Origin: Gammaproteobacteria bacterium
Lineage (GTDB): Bacteria; Pseudomonadota; Gammaproteobacteria; UBA1113
NCBI GenBank assembly: GCA_019752835.1
Contig: JAIELR010000029.1
Span: forward strand, 1-17,675
Direction: 5' to 3'
DNA: 17,675 nt
Shown: in pieces, positions 1-11,800 of the stretch
Numbering within the stretch: position 1 is the first letter of the stretch
How the letters are laid out: every line of letters begins with the position of its first letter
Made by a program: the position numbers and the translations under genes
The notes under the pieces: model-generated
Databases searched by the model: none
Told to the model about the DNA's origin: nothing
What the model saw: the letters and a program-made list of their open reading frames with translations, nothing else

Positions 1-908
1 TGCGCTGCATAAAAATCGCGGCAAGGCGCGAACGCCTGCTCAGAAAGCTGATTAAACTGTTGATTTAAAGACTCTTCCAGCGCCATATCCGCCGAGCCTA
101 CCGGTTCACCATTCACATACAGCGTGGCTTTGCCGCCACCTACTGTTGCGGCGATGTGCTGCCAGCTTGCTGTCTTGATTTCCCCTCCCGAGACAACGGC
201 CTTGCCGGATGTCAGTGCAAGCTTCTGCCCGTCGATCTTTATGGTCAGCGTCCCTTGCTGATAGAGCGTAGCCTGCTGCGGCAACGCGTCCGGCTTGATC
301 CAGGCGGAATAAGTAAAGCCGCCGCCCTTGGCCAATTCAAGTGCGGATGCAGTAGCGATGCGGATCGGCTGGCCGCTGAACATGGCTGCCTCGCCCAGCA
401 ATGCGGCCTTCTGCACCGAGATGTTGCCGGTGGCAGTAAGTTGACTGACGGAAGCATCATGCAACAACGTCGCGCCATCGAAGTGGAAAATCGCCATGGT
501 ATTGCTATCCCATGTGCCCTTGCTGCCCTCCGCCGGGCCTGCCTTCTCATTGCCGTAGTACAGCCAGAAATGCGCCGCCTTGTCCGCCGGATCCAGCTTG
601 GGAAGCTGGACCCAGATGATCGCCAGCTCATTGATCGAATCGAATTTCTCTATTTGGAATTTGAGTTCGGTTTTGTCATCCGCTGCGACAACACGCAAAT
701 CGCTGCCGTCTGGTTTGGCATCGACAAAACTGAAGTTTCCTGAATGCAGGCGCACCGCTACTGGCGGCTGGTTCACCGCTGCGCCTATCCCCTGCGCATT
801 GATCGTAACTTTCGCACGCGCACTCCACGCCTCATTCCATTTCGCATGAGAAACCGCAGGTAACAGCAACATCAACGCCACCATCAGAAACCTTGTTGTA
901 CGCAACAT
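1..908 (-). CDS. Exported DUF2341 / LamG-like domain protein, 3' end cut by window edge
   Basis: I read 302 codons on the minus strand without a stop; the gene continues past the left edge. The start is the ATG at 906-908, with an AAAGG ribosome-binding site a few bases upstream. Residues 1-22 form a signal peptide (hydrophobic core, cleavage after SHA). Residues about 58-122 match DUF2341: 'DGSDLRVVAADDKTELKFQI' and, at the end, 'FWLYYGNEKA'. Residues about 138-275 look like a LamG/concanavalin-type beta-sandwich ('FTYSAWIKPD', 'WQHIAATV', 'LYVNGEPVG'). Such modules bind carbohydrate or protein ligands in the periplasm or outside the cell. From memory, DUF2341/LamG regions in proteobacteria often precede or are fused to MotA/TolQ/ExbB proton channels; the part that would show this lies outside the window. 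The gene follows tpsB on the same strand after 229 bp. The tail after residue 275 (Gln/Glu-rich, one Cys at 296) departs from the usual LamG ending. Domain calls are fairly sure; function is not known. Confidence 0.85.
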   Translation of the reverse strand, partial: MLRTTRFLMVALMLLLPAVSHAKWNEAWSARAKVTINAQGIGAAVNQPPVAVRLHSGNFSFVDAKPDGSDLRVVAADDKTELKFQIEKFDSINELAIIWVQLPKLDPADKAAHFWLYYGNEKAGPAEGSKGTWDSNTMAIFHFDGATLLHDASVSQLTATGNISVQKAALLGEAAMFSGQPIRIATASALELAKGGGFTYSAWIKPDALPQQATLYQQGTLTIKIDGQKLALTSGKAVVSGGEIKTASWQHIAATVGGGKATLYVNGEPVGSADMALEESLNQQFNQLSEQAFAPCRDFYAA

Positions 909-1006
909 AGAACAGCCTTTCTACAAATACAAAAATGTTATGCCTAAATTATGAAAGTATGATGACAGCACGCTTCACCTAAACTATGAGTCTACGGTGA
1001 CGGTAG

Positions 1007-1110
1007 GTTGGGTTAGCGGCAATTCCTCTCCCTAACCCTCCCCTGCACGCGGGAGAGGGAACGCTCGCCCTCTCTCACGCGAGCGGGAGAGAGGGCTGGC
1101 GTAACCCACC
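1007..1110. repeat. Composite palindromic intergenic element (REP/BIME- or MITE-like)
   Basis: Two hairpins sit between imperfect terminal inverted repeats. The left end GGTTGGGTTAGC and right end GCGTAACCCACC share TGGGTTA (1009-1015) / TAACCCA (1102-1108). Inside, CCTCTCCC (1025-1032) pairs perfectly with GGGAGAGG (1051-1058), and CCCTCTCTC (1068-1076) pairs perfectly with GAGAGAGGG (1087-1095). This type of CCCTCTCC/GGGAGAGG palindrome flanked by GGTTGGGTTA is familiar from dispersed intergenic repeats of many proteobacteria. It lies between tpsB and the DUF2341 gene and could end or weaken transcription after tpsB, or protect the tpsB mRNA 3' end. No T-run follows either hairpin on the minus strand. 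Confidence 0.65.
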
Positions 1111-1137
1111 AAAACCCAGCAACATATCTCGATGTCG

Positions 1138-2781
1138 TTAAAACTCAGACCAGAACCGCGCATGCCCAGCAACTTGTCCGCTATGCGTACCGCTTGTATC
1201 GTTGTAGAGCATGGAAGCGTCGTGCAGCGCACTCGCAACGGATACACTGCCATTCCAGTTCTTCATTACCTTGAAACGCATCCCCAAACCGGTGCCTGCA
1301 ATCGTGCGCTGCTCGCGCTCATTCGCCGTTGCATCTACGACACGAAGCGTAGCGATGTCGTAAAATCCAATGAACCGCAATTCCTGCAACCACTCACCGC
1401 GCTGAATGACAGGACTGCGCAATTCCAGCGAGGCATGCAACGCGCGGTCACCCGCTGCCTCCGCCTCCAGATAGCCACGTACGCTGTTTGCCCCGCCCGC
1501 GACATACTGCTCGTTGGAAATCAGCGGGCCGCCTGCAAGCTGACCATCAAGCTTTCCCCACAACTGAAAATCTCGTGGCAAAGTCTGGGTGCGCTGCACC
1601 TCAGGCCTGACCACGAAGAAATTGGGCTTGGCGCCAGCCCGCTTACGGTCAAATTCATCATCCTTGCCGACAACGCCGCGCAACCCGAAGTTGATGCCCA
1701 GACCAAACTGACTGACGCCCTTTTCACCCCGCGCAGTAGAGCTGTATTGAGCGGCGAACGGCAGATAGCTGATCGGGGTTCTGGTTGTATCGGTGCCAAA
1801 CAGGATGCCCTGCTCGAATTTTTTGTAATCGGCCCCGACCGAAAGAGAATGGTAATAATCCTTAAGCGCAGGCAGCGGCAAAATCATCCGTGCGCCAAGA
1901 ATGGTGCCATCACCCAACACACTCATACCACCCACAGATGTTGCAACATCGCTTTTCGATTTAACGCCGTAAAAAGCCAGCATCCTGTCGCTGTCGTCTA
2001 AGCGGCCAATATACGAAGCCGACAGCACTTTCACCTGATCGGTATTCTGCGGCGCCGTCTGAAATTGCAGCGTCAGACTATGGTCGCGCTGCCACAGATT
2101 GTCGTAGCGCATCATGCCGGCCAGGCGCCAGCGTTCGGTATTCTTGCTGTACTGGTCATTCATTTCCAGGCTGGCATGCAAGGGCAGGTTGTCTTCCACC
2201 TTGAGATCCACATCGACTGTACCGAACTTCTTCCCGGCCTTCATCACTGGCGTCACCCGCCTGTCCGAGGTGCGGTTGAGGCTGGCAATATCTTTCTGGA
2301 CTTCCGGGAAATAAGGAATCTGGCCTTCCGCCAGCGAGGGCGCTTGCGCCTTGATGAAACCCAGTGAGTAATAACGCGAACCCTTGACGCGCAGATGCCC
2401 GACCTTGCCTTCCGTCACATTGAGACGCACGATTCCCTGATTGACATCCTGCTCCGGAATATCCACCAGCACGGTGAGGTACCCTGCTTTGTGGTAAGTC
2501 TTTTCAAGCGTCTCCCGCGCCTTCTCAACATCCGCGATGACCTTACCCTCGCCCAGCCAGGGATAAACCACTTCCTCTATCGCCCCCACCGACAACACGG
2601 TATTGCCGGTGACGCGATATTCGAACACATTGAAATGATTTTCCTCCTGCACAGGCGCGTCTGGAGCAGACACCTTTGCAGCAGTATCCTGCTGTAACTC
2701 TTGCGCGTGCGAACATGCGGTCGCACATAACATCAATCCTGCAAATACTGCGGCAATAAATTTTCGGTAATCGTTGTTCAT
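1138..2781 (-). CDS. Two-partner secretion outer-membrane translocator (TpsB, ShlB/FhaC/HecB family)
   Basis: This 547-residue protein is the expected length for FhaC/ShlB translocators, which form a 16-stranded outer-membrane barrel and export their TpsA partner. Residues 1-26 are a signal peptide (cleavage near SHA/QE). Residues about 50-124 are the first POTRA domain ('FEYRVTGNTVLSVGAIEEVV'); a second POTRA follows to about residue 198 ('VGHLRVKG' onward). The rest is barrel. The Omp85-superfamily L6 motif VRGY is at 434-437 in 'GGANSVRGY'. The chain ends in Phe ('RFWSEF'), the usual terminal residue for BAM-dependent barrel insertion. It lies 95 bp downstream of tpsA on the same strand with no clear terminator between, so the two are probably one operon and this is the dedicated translocator for that exoprotein. 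No strong ribosome-binding site is visible in front of the ATG, which suggests modest translation or coupling to upstream translation. Confidence 0.95.
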   Translation of the reverse strand: MNNDYRKFIAAVFAGLMLCATACSHAQELQQDTAAKVSAPDAPVQEENHFNVFEYRVTGNTVLSVGAIEEVVYPWLGEGKVIADVEKARETLEKTYHKAGYLTVLVDIPEQDVNQGIVRLNVTEGKVGHLRVKGSRYYSLGFIKAQAPSLAEGQIPYFPEVQKDIASLNRTSDRRVTPVMKAGKKFGTVDVDLKVEDNLPLHASLEMNDQYSKNTERWRLAGMMRYDNLWQRDHSLTLQFQTAPQNTDQVKVLSASYIGRLDDSDRMLAFYGVKSKSDVATSVGGMSVLGDGTILGARMILPLPALKDYYHSLSVGADYKKFEQGILFGTDTTRTPISYLPFAAQYSSTARGEKGVSQFGLGINFGLRGVVGKDDEFDRKRAGAKPNFFVVRPEVQRTQTLPRDFQLWGKLDGQLAGGPLISNEQYVAGGANSVRGYLEAEAAGDRALHASLELRSPVIQRGEWLQELRFIGFYDIATLRVVDATANEREQRTIAGTGLGMRFKVMKNWNGSVSVASALHDASMLYNDTSGTHSGQVAGHARFWSEF

Positions 2782-2803
2782 TTAGCGTCAGAAGCTATTC
2801 CGG

Positions 2804-2829
2804 GTGTGCCGCAAGCGAATACGGCACAC
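2804..2829 (-). other. Stem-loop between tpsA and tpsB
   Basis: GTGTGCCG (2804-2811) pairs perfectly with CGGCACAC (2822-2829) around a 10-nt loop. On the transcribed minus strand it lies between the tpsA stop and the tpsB start and is not followed by a T-run. It is therefore more likely an RNA-processing, stability or partial-attenuation element than a full terminator. It could help set the ratio of exoprotein to translocator; this is inference. Confidence 0.45.
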
Positions 2830-2876
2830 ACCGCAAGTTAAAGACACCACTTTAATGCGCAATTGTTACAGGAATA

Positions 2877-5800
2877 CTAAAGGCGCTTATCTTTCTCATT
2901 TTTTTCGGCTTGCGCTTCGTTGCCCAGCCCAGTGACTTCGACTGAAACGAAAGAGGGCAGGAATGAGTCTTTATTTGAATCGGCCTGAGTGGCCGTCTGA
3001 GCCTGCGCCATCTGGTCGCCCGACCTGCCGGAGCTGGCCGGATCGGTCGCGCCGCTAATACCCATGCTGAGACCGGAGGTGTCGGCGGCGGCAGGCACAC
3101 CTGACGACACGCCGGCGACCGAAATGTTATCGGCGTTCGCCACATGTGCTGCCGCAACAACCAGGTTACCCGAAGATCGTATCCCCGCATCGCCCGCATT
3201 GACAGTGCCATTAGGCGCGATCAGATAAACCGTTCCCGGGGCCGCCGCTGATACGGTCTGCAAAGTGCCGATACCACTACCCGTTACGACACCTGCCAAA
3301 TCAACAACAGTATTGCCTGCTGCGTCGGTGCGTACCAGCGGCGGCGGCGCAGAGGTCGCAGTTTTGGAGCCCTTGCCGGCGTCGATGTCGCCGGTATTCG
3401 ACCACATCAGGATGTCACCACCGGCAACCGTAAATACGCGCGACTGCGCCACCTCTACGGTGCCCTGGCTGAACGTATTAACATTGCCGCCTTTGACCGT
3501 GAAGATACCCAGCTTCGAGGGAGAGTCGTCATAAGGAGTAACCGGATCATCCTTGGACTGAATTAAACTCGGAGGAATTTTTGGCAGACCGACCACAATA
3601 TTGCCACCGGGCGCCATGATGTTGAGATCACCACCACGCTCAGTCTTGATCTGGCTGAACGAAAGATCGACGTTACCGTTATAACCGCCATCGGGATACA
3701 AGGTGGCAATTGCATCATAGCCACGCTGGTAGCTGCCATAATTGGCGCTCTTGCTGTCGTTATGCTCGATGCCAGCCGCCTTTAGTTCATTAAAAAAGGT
3801 CTGCTGCACGAACTGATGCTTGAGCGAAGCATCCAGAGTCTGGAATGCTGCCCACGCCTGGACATCGGTCGATCCTTCATTCCCGGTCACAGTCTTGATA
3901 AATTTGGTTAGATCACTGCTGTACACAGAGTTTTTCTGTGGGTCTAGATACTTGGCGATAAATCCACTGTCATCCGCACCATTTGCTCCAGCCAATACAC
4001 TGAGGCTGGCCCCCTGCTCGGGCAACGCCGGGTTAAGCAGATTGCCGCGAGTCACAATGCCGTAAGCATTGCTCAGGTTGATATTCCTGCCCGCCGTCAG
4101 ATTCAGGTACCCGGGCCCGCCCCAGATAATCCCGCTGCCACTATAGGTAAAAGTGCCGTCAGAACCGAGAGCATTGCCATAGATAAAATCATGACCGGCA
4201 GTAATGGTGCTTACATCCGAATTATTCAGGTTTTGCCCGGCTATCCACAAATCCTTGATGTCGTGCCCGGCTGTTACATTCGCTTTCTTGGGCAGCACCA
4301 GACTGGGCGAACTGCTCGTACCGGCAATATCTGACCCAGCGTAGATAACAACAGGGCTGCTGTCATTCTGATGCACCGGAGTTGCGGCATGATAAGTCGT
4401 GCCCTCATAGGTTGACGTCAGTAAATTCTTTATAAGAGCTGTTGTTGAGACAGGCGCGAGCGCCGAAGGAATGATGGCCGGATCCATGTCCGACATGGCC
4501 AAATATGCGCTGTTCTTGAAATTCAGGGCAGCGCTTGCAGCCAATTGCAAATCGCCATTGGGCGCAGGCGCCATCGCCATGGCCCCTCCTACCGCTAAGT
4601 CACCTCCCAGCGCAATTGCCCTCAAGGTGCCTGGGAATAAATGCAGATAGTCTGTTCCCGTTGAACTCCAACTCAAATCATTTGGCAGATTATCGATATT
4701 GCTGGTAATGCCTACACCGCCAGCAAGCGAAGTCAACGTCACGGCACTATCGGAACCATAGGTAGAGAAATAGCTGGAGCCCTGCGTAGTTTTGTTGATG
4801 GCTGCCATTCCTGTCAGCATGGGGTTGAATACGGTCATCACGTCGAGTTGACCCAAGGCTGCGACATTAATCTTGCCATCACCCAGCGCGAATGCAGTGT
4901 TATTCCCTCCGCTACCAGCTATCAACCCGCCCCCTGCACGGATTGTTGCCACGCCTTTATCCACCATGAACAAACCGCCTGAAATATGTTTGCCTGCCTG
5001 CACGGTCAGGTCTCCGCCGCCATTTACGATCAGCGTACCGGTAGCTGGACTGCTGCCAAATACACGACCATTGGTAGCGATGACGGCAGAGAGATCGTTA
5101 ATGGCGCCACCGGCGGCGATATTCACGTCACCGCCGCCCAGGGCGCCAATGTTTTCTTTAAAGTAAGCAAAGAACGGCCACCAGCTGGTTTTCTTGGTAT
5201 AAAGACCTGTGCTGTTACTCACGCCTCCCTGGCGAAACAACCAATCGGCGGGAAGCTGGCCGCTGTATGCGCCGTTTATGTCGCCCTTGGTCGCGATCGC
5301 AATGGCGCCGCCGTTGACTGGATAAGCTGCGGTATATGTCGTTGTCCCGACTTTATCTGTTGGATTTCTGAAACTTCCATAGCTCCTGTAGTCTTTAGTA
5401 TCCGGCGTCCCTGCCGAATAAATCGCAGAGTCTGAAGACCCCAGATTAAAGCTTCCTCCGGATGCGATATTGATATCGCCTGTGCCAGTGCGAATCAGCT
5501 TGCCGGCTGCTAATGTGAAATCACCTGTACTGTTGTCATTCGTCGCCATGGTATCCGCGCTGCTTAAGTCAGCCCCTGATGTCATGCGATAAGTCCATGC
5601 GCCTCCACTACTGGACAAAACACCTGTAGAAGTTGCTGAACTGAATCCGGCACTGATGTTGGCATTGACATTGATGTCGCCCGCAGCACGCAAAGTAAGC
5701 GCTCCGGGCCCCCAAGGCTGCAAGTGCATACCGTTGGCAACAGTAATGTTGCCCGCACTGCGAACCTCATCACCGGCGATCACCGAGAAGCGATTGTCAG

Positions 5801-8800
5801 ATGACCAGCCGAGCTTAGTTGAAATCGCGTTGGCATTACTCAAGAAACCAGTGTTGTTGGATTTAATCGTATTGATATAAGTGCTGTTCATCGTGAGATC
5901 GGCAGCGCTGCTGTACACCTTCACTCCTTCTGCCACGATTGCAGCGTTATCTCCGATGACGGAAGACTCAAACCGGTTAATCGCAATACCGGTTCCGGCT
6001 GCTTTTGCGCTGCTCACACCCAGTCGCGGCGCGCGCAGCACCACCATGCCGTCACTGCCCAAGCCCTTGCCACTCACGTTGATCATACTGCCACTTGCAG
6101 CATCGATATAGCTGCCGCTGACTGGTGATGTAACACTATCGGTTGCCGCAGATAAAATTACTTTTCCACCATCACCGCTAGAGCCTGCGCTTTCGGTTGC
6201 AGCGGTGGTAGCCGATGCATTGATCACCGCCGTCAAAACCATGGTGAGATTGCCTTTCCCATCACCGGCCACCTGACCTGCATTCAGGTTGACAATGCCG
6301 CCTTTATCGCCGGAAGCATCAATTTTTCCAGCTACCGTCATGTCACCATCATCGGTAGTCAGGGTGACGTTATGCGCGGTCACGGTATCCGCTGCCGCAA
6401 CGTTTATATCGCCCTGCGCAACATGAATATTGCGGCTCTGATTAAAACTGCCGTTTTCCAGCAATGCGTTCAAGGCGGAGAAGTTTGTTAGCATTGCCGC
6501 CTTGAGTTGAAAACTGCCCCGCTTGGGTGACGCCACGCCATTGCCCGACGCAGCACCGCCTTTCAGTGTCCCATTCAAGTTTGCAGTTCCGGCACTGGCG
6601 ATAGATAAAGTCCCGGCGCTCGCTCCGCCGGTTGCAGAAACGTCGATCACCGCGCCGCCATCCATGCGGATGTCACCGCCGGTAGTCTTCAGATTAACCT
6701 GGCCGCCGTCGACCAGCGCTACGGCTGCACCCAGAGTTTGCGCCGAACCATTATCATTAATTTGTGAGCCGGATTGCAGTATCAGGCGATCGTTACCTGC
6801 GGCACCGCTGGCATTGAGCGTAACGACGCCGGCAGGCATATCGATAATGCCACCGTGAATGATAGTGTCTGCGCTCATGGTAAGCTTGCCGCCCAAGGCT
6901 GCATTGCCTATTCCGTTTACATCGTGTTTCGAAGTCTGCAAGCTTCCGGTGGCGCTGATGGTCTGATCAGCCAGGCTGGCCGTGGTGATGCGGCCAGCAT
7001 CAATGGACAGGTTGCCAGTGACATCCAGCCCCCCCGTACCCTTGCCGGTCACCTGATCCGCAGTCAACGCTACGGAGTCAAACCCAGCCGTGTGAAAGGT
7101 ATTCACGCCGATGTCAACCTGCTTGGCATTCACTGCCAGTGTCCCTGAACCAGGCGTACCAATAGGCGAGAACGCAGCGCCATCCGGATTGGCGAAGCCC
7201 ACCGTGCCCGCAGTAAGCGAGACAACGCCATTGCCATAACCCGTCAACCCAGCACTTTCCAGCGTCAGACTCTTGAGTCTGTTATTGCCCAACGCAACAT
7301 CACCATAAAAATCCAGCGTGCTATAAGACTTGAGGTACAGATTGGCGGGTTTGCCCAAAGCTGTCAGCTTATTGTTGTCAAAGAGCAAACCGCTGACAGA
7401 TGCACCCGGTGCGCCGAAGCTGATCCTGGGCGCGCCGAGGCGCAAGGCACCGCCATTAGCCAATGCAACCGAGCCGTTCAGGCTATTGGAGTATGTTGCA
7501 TCCGCGATTATCGATCCTGTTGCCGCTATCGTTGCGCCAGTCCGGACATCAAGCGTCCCGTTAGCCTGGCTGGTTCCGTGCCGCACCAAATCACGCTGCC
7601 CGCCCGCGCTCACACGCAGCAGCGCGCCATCTCCGCTACCAGGATTGGAATCACTGCCGATAATCAGCGCGCTGTTATTGACGGGCGCCGTCCCTGCACC
7701 TTTAACCGAAGTCCCGCCCGCCATTGAAACCGTGTCCGCCGCAGCAAGAATGATTTCCTGTCCGCTCAGGCTTGCGCCGCCAATCAGTTTCACGTTGCTG
7801 GCTGTCACATCGAACTGCGCGCCAGCATTCGTGCCGGTGCGTGTGCCGCCTATCATCAGGCTTTCCGCCCCCATGGCGTTGAGTTTATTGCTGGATAGCG
7901 TCAGGTATCCGGTCTCCGTACTGCCGTCGCCGGAAATCGCGATATTGGACGAGCTGATGTCTACCTCCGCCCCGCGGGCCGTGCTCGCATGGTTCATGGC
8001 CACGATTCCGTCGAGCGCCAGGTTATTCGCCGCGCTTATGGCCAGACGTCCGGCATCGGCAGGCAGGCGGTAACCGGTCAATTGAGCGTCAGCATATGCG
8101 GCTTTAAAGAATTTGCTTGCCAGGGTATCGGTAAATTCGGACTGGGTGCGCGCTACGCTACCCGATGCGACCACGAAACCGGAAGTGCGTGCATCTGCCG
8201 CAAGCCCGCCGTATTGCAGGCGATAGCCCGACATCAGCATGGAACCGTCGGCATTAGCCGTGTTTTGCTGAGACAGCATATCCTGCTTGCCTGAAACAGC
8301 CCTCACCGAATATGCGCCCGGCATCAGGGCATAATGCGCGGGCAGCAACACATAATTTCCGGCAGCCAATCCATTGCCGCCTGAAAGGTGAATCATGTCG
8401 CCTGAATTCAGCCCGCCATTGCCGTACGACTGACTGTTGCCCGGCATATAAGCGCCAGTGAGTCCGGGCAATACCGCAAATACGCCATTGGCAGCGAGCA
8501 CGTCATTCGTGCCGCCGGTGCCCGTGGTGAATTCCCATGCCTGCAGATCGCCGCCGCCAGAGATATCGACCGTCGAGCCGGATGCAGCATTTATTGAATT
8601 ACTACTCAGATTGACGGCCTTGTCCGGTAACGTAGAAAGCGTCAAGCTTTGATCGCCGAAATCGTATGTCCAGCTTGTACCATTGATAGTCGTGCCAAAA
8701 GGCAATGTCTTGCCCTCGGCGGAAACCGAAGTCAGGCTGCCATCCGAGAGCGTCAACTGATTGCTGGCCCGCAGACTGATGACGCCGAACGGCGCACGCA

Positions 8801-11800
8801 ATATCCCCCCTTGATTGATATTGGCCGCTTCCACGTTCAGCGTTCCCAGCACCGAATAAGGCACGCCGGTATCGCCGCCATTGGGCGCAAACGTGACGGT
8901 GGCGTCAGCGCCGTTGCTGCGGATGGTATATGTACTCAAGGTGGACGGATAAATCCGCGCCGCATTGAAGGTCAGATCGCCTGCTGTCTGTAGACTGCCG
9001 CTCGGAACCAGCACTGATTTGCCAGAAGGCAGCACGCCTCGAAGCTGGATGTCGCCGCTGCTGGTGAACACCGCATTTTGCGCGCCGCTCAAATTCTGGT
9101 TGCCGAACAAATCGATATACCGCGCATTGACCTCCAGGCTGCCGCTTCCGGCAACAGGCACAGCCACATTGCTACTGCCCTGATAATCAGCCTGACTATT
9201 GCCGATCCCGGCGTAGGAAGAATTCAGCACCGCATGCACGCCGTTATCGACATACACATTCGGCGCATCCAGTGTAATTGCACCGCGCGTGGTCAATACA
9301 ACGTTCTCCGCCATCCGGATGTTGTCCCGGCTGGTGAGCGTAACGCTATCAAAACCGGCATTCGCCAGCTTGTCGGCAAACACATAAGCGATACCGTTAT
9401 TGGCTGCATCCATTGGATCACCCGTGCGCAAACCGGATGGCACGGCGCTACCCGATGCCCTCAACTGGATCTCGCGAAGCCCGGTCGGGTACTTATCTGT
9501 TGTTTGAAGCCCATCGTTATATAGCCGTTCTACTATTGGTTTGCTAAGGGACAATGAAAAGCTGCCTGCGGCGACACTGCTGTTTCCGCCATGGGCATCC
9601 ATGGCGGCATCGAACAATACTCCCTCACGGGCGGAAATCGACAAGCTGCCGCCGCGTGAAGCCACATCTTTAGCGGCTATCATATTGCCTTGCTTCAAAT
9701 CCAGGGTGGCATCGGCTCCCTTGAGATTCAGCACTGCCCCCTGCTCGGCAACCACTGCTCCCTTCCAGGCATCCAGCACAATGCTGCCCGCATCCATGAC
9801 CGCACCGGTGCGCTGGCCATAGGCATTGTTGTACACATTCGCCACGCCGCTCACGTCCAGCAAACTCTTCGCTCCCAGCCATAAAGTCTGGTCATTCAGA
9901 TAAGGGAGGTGTTCGGAAACTGTTGCTCCCTTATCATCACTCAAAGTCATCGTAATTCTTCCGGCAGGGGCGCTGATGCTACCCAAGGCTGTAAATTGAC
10001 GCATGGCTGTCAAACTCACAGCCGCACCCGGATCGGCGGAAATAGACGATCCCTGATCCAGAGTCAAAACGCCGGTAGTCTCGGTGCTGGCCGTCATGCT
10101 CAAATTGGTGGCTTTGCGGGTCGCCCCCATGCCGCCTGTAGGCAACATGGTGAGATGCGAAAAACTCGTGATATCTGTTCCACTGCCCTGCAATATATAA
10201 CTACGATCCAGTATCCGGGTCTGGGTCGCTGGCGCTATCGCAGTGTTGGCAGATAGCATTAGGCTTTCATAGCCATTGATGCCATACGAAGTGAATCCGC
10301 CGTTGCGGAACAATGCGGGGTCGATCAACAGTTCGCCATTCGTTCCGCGCGCAACAGAACCAATTGTCACTGAGCCGGAAGTCAAGCTCAGGCTGCCGCC
10401 GGTGGCAAGCGAATCCGCACGCAGCGTACCGTTCAGCACCAGCTTGCCAGAATGAGCCATGCCATCATCGTAACCGCCGCTGGCTTTAAGCGCGATCGCT
10501 CCGCCATTGCCACTGCTGAGTGTGCCTGCACTGCCTAACCAGGCGCCGCCCGATGCGTTCAGCGAGCTGCCGCTATCCAGAATCACATCGCCGCTGCCAT
10601 GAGCCTGCAACCCGGAGGCCGACAGATTGATTTTTCCACCCCCCAGAACAACGGCGTCAGTAGCGCCAGAATTCAACATATCGTTGGTCCAGAGTCCACT
10701 CACATCCAGCGCGCTGCTGCTGCAAACCTTGATGTTGGTGGTTCCGTTGCTGCCGTATTTGCCTCCATACTCGGTCAATTGCGATACCAGCGAAATTGTC
10801 CCGCCATGCGCAACCAGATTGCCCTGCACATCGATCCCGCCGCCGTTGAGCACGATGCTGCCGCCAGGGTTTGTTTGCAGATTGCTGCCTTTTTCCATCG
10901 TGATCTGGCCATCAGCGTAGTACTTGAGATTACTGAAGCCGGAAGGCGCATAAAAATCGCGGCCCAAATGCAAGGTCTGCTGCTGATCGGCGCTCAATGC
11001 CTCAGTGTAGCCCGGAGCCGCAGCACTCCCGGATGAGGCATCGAATACAATGTCAGAATGCAGGACATTGGTATACATCATGTCTTTAAGGGCGCCATCT
11101 GCGATTACGGAGTTCTGGCCGATTTGCAGCGTCGCGCCCTGAGGGCGGGCCGCTGCGGTGCGCTGATGGATGCCTGCCGTGACATCGCCCTTCACCTTCC
11201 CTTGTAGCACCATGGCCGGCGCGCTGAACGTCACGCTGCCCGCATCCTTCCCCTCGGTATAGCCTTGCTCCTGATAACTGACATTTTTTGTCGACACATA
11301 GGTCAGGTCTTTGGGCGCATGGGCGATGTCATAAACCTGGCCGTTGGAAGCCATCAGCATGGTCGTCGTCACGCTGCCTCCTGCGTAATCCACCTTGCCG
11401 CCGGAGACATTAATGGTGGCGCCCGGGTTGAATACTACATCGCCCTCGGATTGCACCTTGACACTGCCTCCCTTGGCCAGCCGCTCGCTGACGGTATGGC
11501 CGATCTGCGAGGTATAGCCGCTGACATCCGCTATCGATGTGCCCACGCTGCCGTCCGGCCCGGTGACGCGCGAGTCAACATAGACTTTCGATTTGTAAAG
11601 TATCCCGTTGCGCTGTAGCGGCGCATCCCTCAATTCGCTGCCCAGCAGTTGCGCCGCCACGATATTGCTGGATACTGATCGCTGTGCGGCGGTTTCTCCT
11701 GCACGGTCAGCCGCCGTGCTGCCGCTGCCCACTCCGCTCACATCGATTCCACTGCCACCGTCAAAGTAAATGCGGCTGCCGTTGGCAACGGCATAATCGC

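Noticed and set aside
156..743. 195-codon plus-strand frame at the left edge
   Set aside because: It overlaps the minus-strand DUF2341/LamG gene, which has a signal peptide and recognisable domains and runs off the window edge.
1132..2001. 289-codon plus-strand frame
   Set aside because: Antisense to the TpsB coding region, which shows clear POTRA and VRGY motifs; no start signal or family resemblance on the plus strand.
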